Assembly (NCBI GenBank): GCA_014523625.1 | Contig: JAATVP010000175.1 | Location: forward strand, 1 to 11,508 | Direction: 5' to 3' | DNA from: Nitrososphaerales archaeon TH5896 | Lineage (GTDB): Archaea > Thermoproteota > Nitrososphaeria > Nitrososphaerales > Nitrososphaeraceae | Length of the DNA: 11,508 nt | Shown here: positions 11,157-11,508 of the stretch, piece after piece | Position numbering within the stretch: position 1 is the stretch's first letter | Layout of the letters: each line of letters opens with the position of its first letter | The notes under the pieces: generated by a model | Told to the model about the DNA's origin: nothing | Database searches by the model: none | What the model saw: the letters and a program-made list of their open reading frames with translations, nothing else | Made by a program: the position numbers and the translations under genes

Positions 11157-11341
11157 TCATCTTCTTGTTCATATTCCTGTATATAAAGTAGAACGATGAC
11201 AATGAATACAAATGCTGCTGCATCTACTTGTTGTGTGGAATATGGATGTGATCTGACTAATCTCTGTCCCAAAGATAACAGTAATTTGATATTTTGGCCT
11301 TTTCTTATCCAGCCGACGGAGTTATTACATAATCTCGTCAT
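11153..11341 (-). CDS. Small protein with a C-terminal membrane segment
   Basis: A 62-residue protein from the ATG at 11341. The N-terminal half is soluble and basic (WIRKGQNIKLLLSLGQRLVR), followed by PYSTQQVDAAAF, a short hydrophobic run (AAAFVFIVIVLLYI, 41-54) and an acidic end (EYEQEDE). It would be anchored by its C-terminus. The stop shares bases with the next start (ATGA, 11156-11153), a usual sign of translational coupling, which favours this strand over the 95-residue frame on the other (11196-11483). A TATA-like box (11380-11391) lies about 44 nt upstream. An extension to a GTG at 11368 is possible. The family is not recognised with certainty. Confidence 0.5.
   Translation of the reverse strand: MTRLCNNSVGWIRKGQNIKLLLSLGQRLVRSHPYSTQQVDAAAFVFIVIVLLYIQEYEQEDE
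11181..11187 (-). promoter_or_regulatory. TATA box for the 10833-11156 gene
   Basis: TTTATAT on the minus strand is centred 27 nt before the ATG at 11156. It lies inside the coding region of the upstream small membrane protein, so the secreted-protein gene can be transcribed on its own. Confidence 0.5.
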
Positions 11342-11508
11342 GATATCCAAAAACCAGCTTACAGTCACTATCTCTTTTCTGTATATACTATCTTCATACT
11401 ATACTATACAAGTTATTCTAATAATTACGGGGATAGATAGTGATTGGTCACTGGGGATACCGGGGAGAGACTGCATATTATAGCGAAAGACATAATTAAT
11501 GACTCTGA

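Noticed and set aside
10856..11199. Two overlapping plus-strand frames (10856-11071 and 10876-11199)
   Set aside because: Both are shadows of the secreted protein gene at 10833-11156, which has a clean signal peptide and promoter.
11196..11483. 95-residue plus-strand frame with CCVEYGCDLTNLC
   Set aside because: The minus-strand frame has the ATGA overlap with the next gene and a more protein-like composition. The plus frame has no ribosome site and a poorly spaced TATA box. It is not fully excluded.
1..11508. tRNA, rRNA, CRISPR arrays, transposases, integrases and attachment sites
   Set aside because: Searched for by eye on both strands; nothing supportable was seen.

Overview
The window looks like an accessory region of an ammonia-oxidising archaeon (Nitrososphaerota, probably the Nitrososphaera/Nitrosocosmicus side). 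The lineage is inferred from family resemblance, not from a search. The grounds are A/T-rich DNA, TATA-like boxes about 25-29 nt upstream of start codons (leaderless transcripts), and small families typical of these archaea: a helix-turn-helix plus coiled-coil family present as one intact and two broken copies, phasin-like helical proteins, one-domain response regulators, tiny zinc ribbons, and short secreted proteins with sequons or Asp/Gly-rich tails. No rRNA, tRNA, CRISPR array, transposase or replication gene was seen.

Layout. 1-800 (+): two unrecognised small genes and a secreted protein with four N-glycosylation sequons. 900-2400 (-): a secreted single-blade protein, an LND-motif protein, and a 45-residue zinc ribbon lying between two fragments of the helix-turn-helix family. 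2458-3210 (+): a phasin-like protein whose C-terminus is frameshifted, then a signal-peptide-only ORF. 3276-4031 (-): a response regulator with degenerate paralogue remnants downstream, marked by a 53-bp perfect direct repeat. 4523-5389: a zinc ribbon (+), a frameshifted PQ-loop (SemiSWEET-like) membrane protein (-) and a CxC/CxxC zinc protein (-). 5505-6492: a second response regulator (+), a beta-propeller remnant (-) and a small zinc finger (-). 7099-8391 (-): a secreted Lys/Asp-rich protein, the second CxC/CxxC paralogue and the intact helix-turn-helix copy. 8638-9870 (-): a large secreted cysteine-rich protein with three copies of a four-cysteine module. 10003-11341 (-): a tight run of small membrane and secreted proteins, one with an apparent CTG start and one broken by a one-base frameshift.

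The genes do not form a recognisable pathway. The themes are signalling (single-domain receivers without a kinase), small zinc-binding proteins, and cell-surface or secreted proteins. The region shows repeated duplication and decay: at least six gene remnants have an intact or second related copy in the same window. Several breaks are restored by one base in a short run, so real pseudogenes must be separated from sequencing errors.
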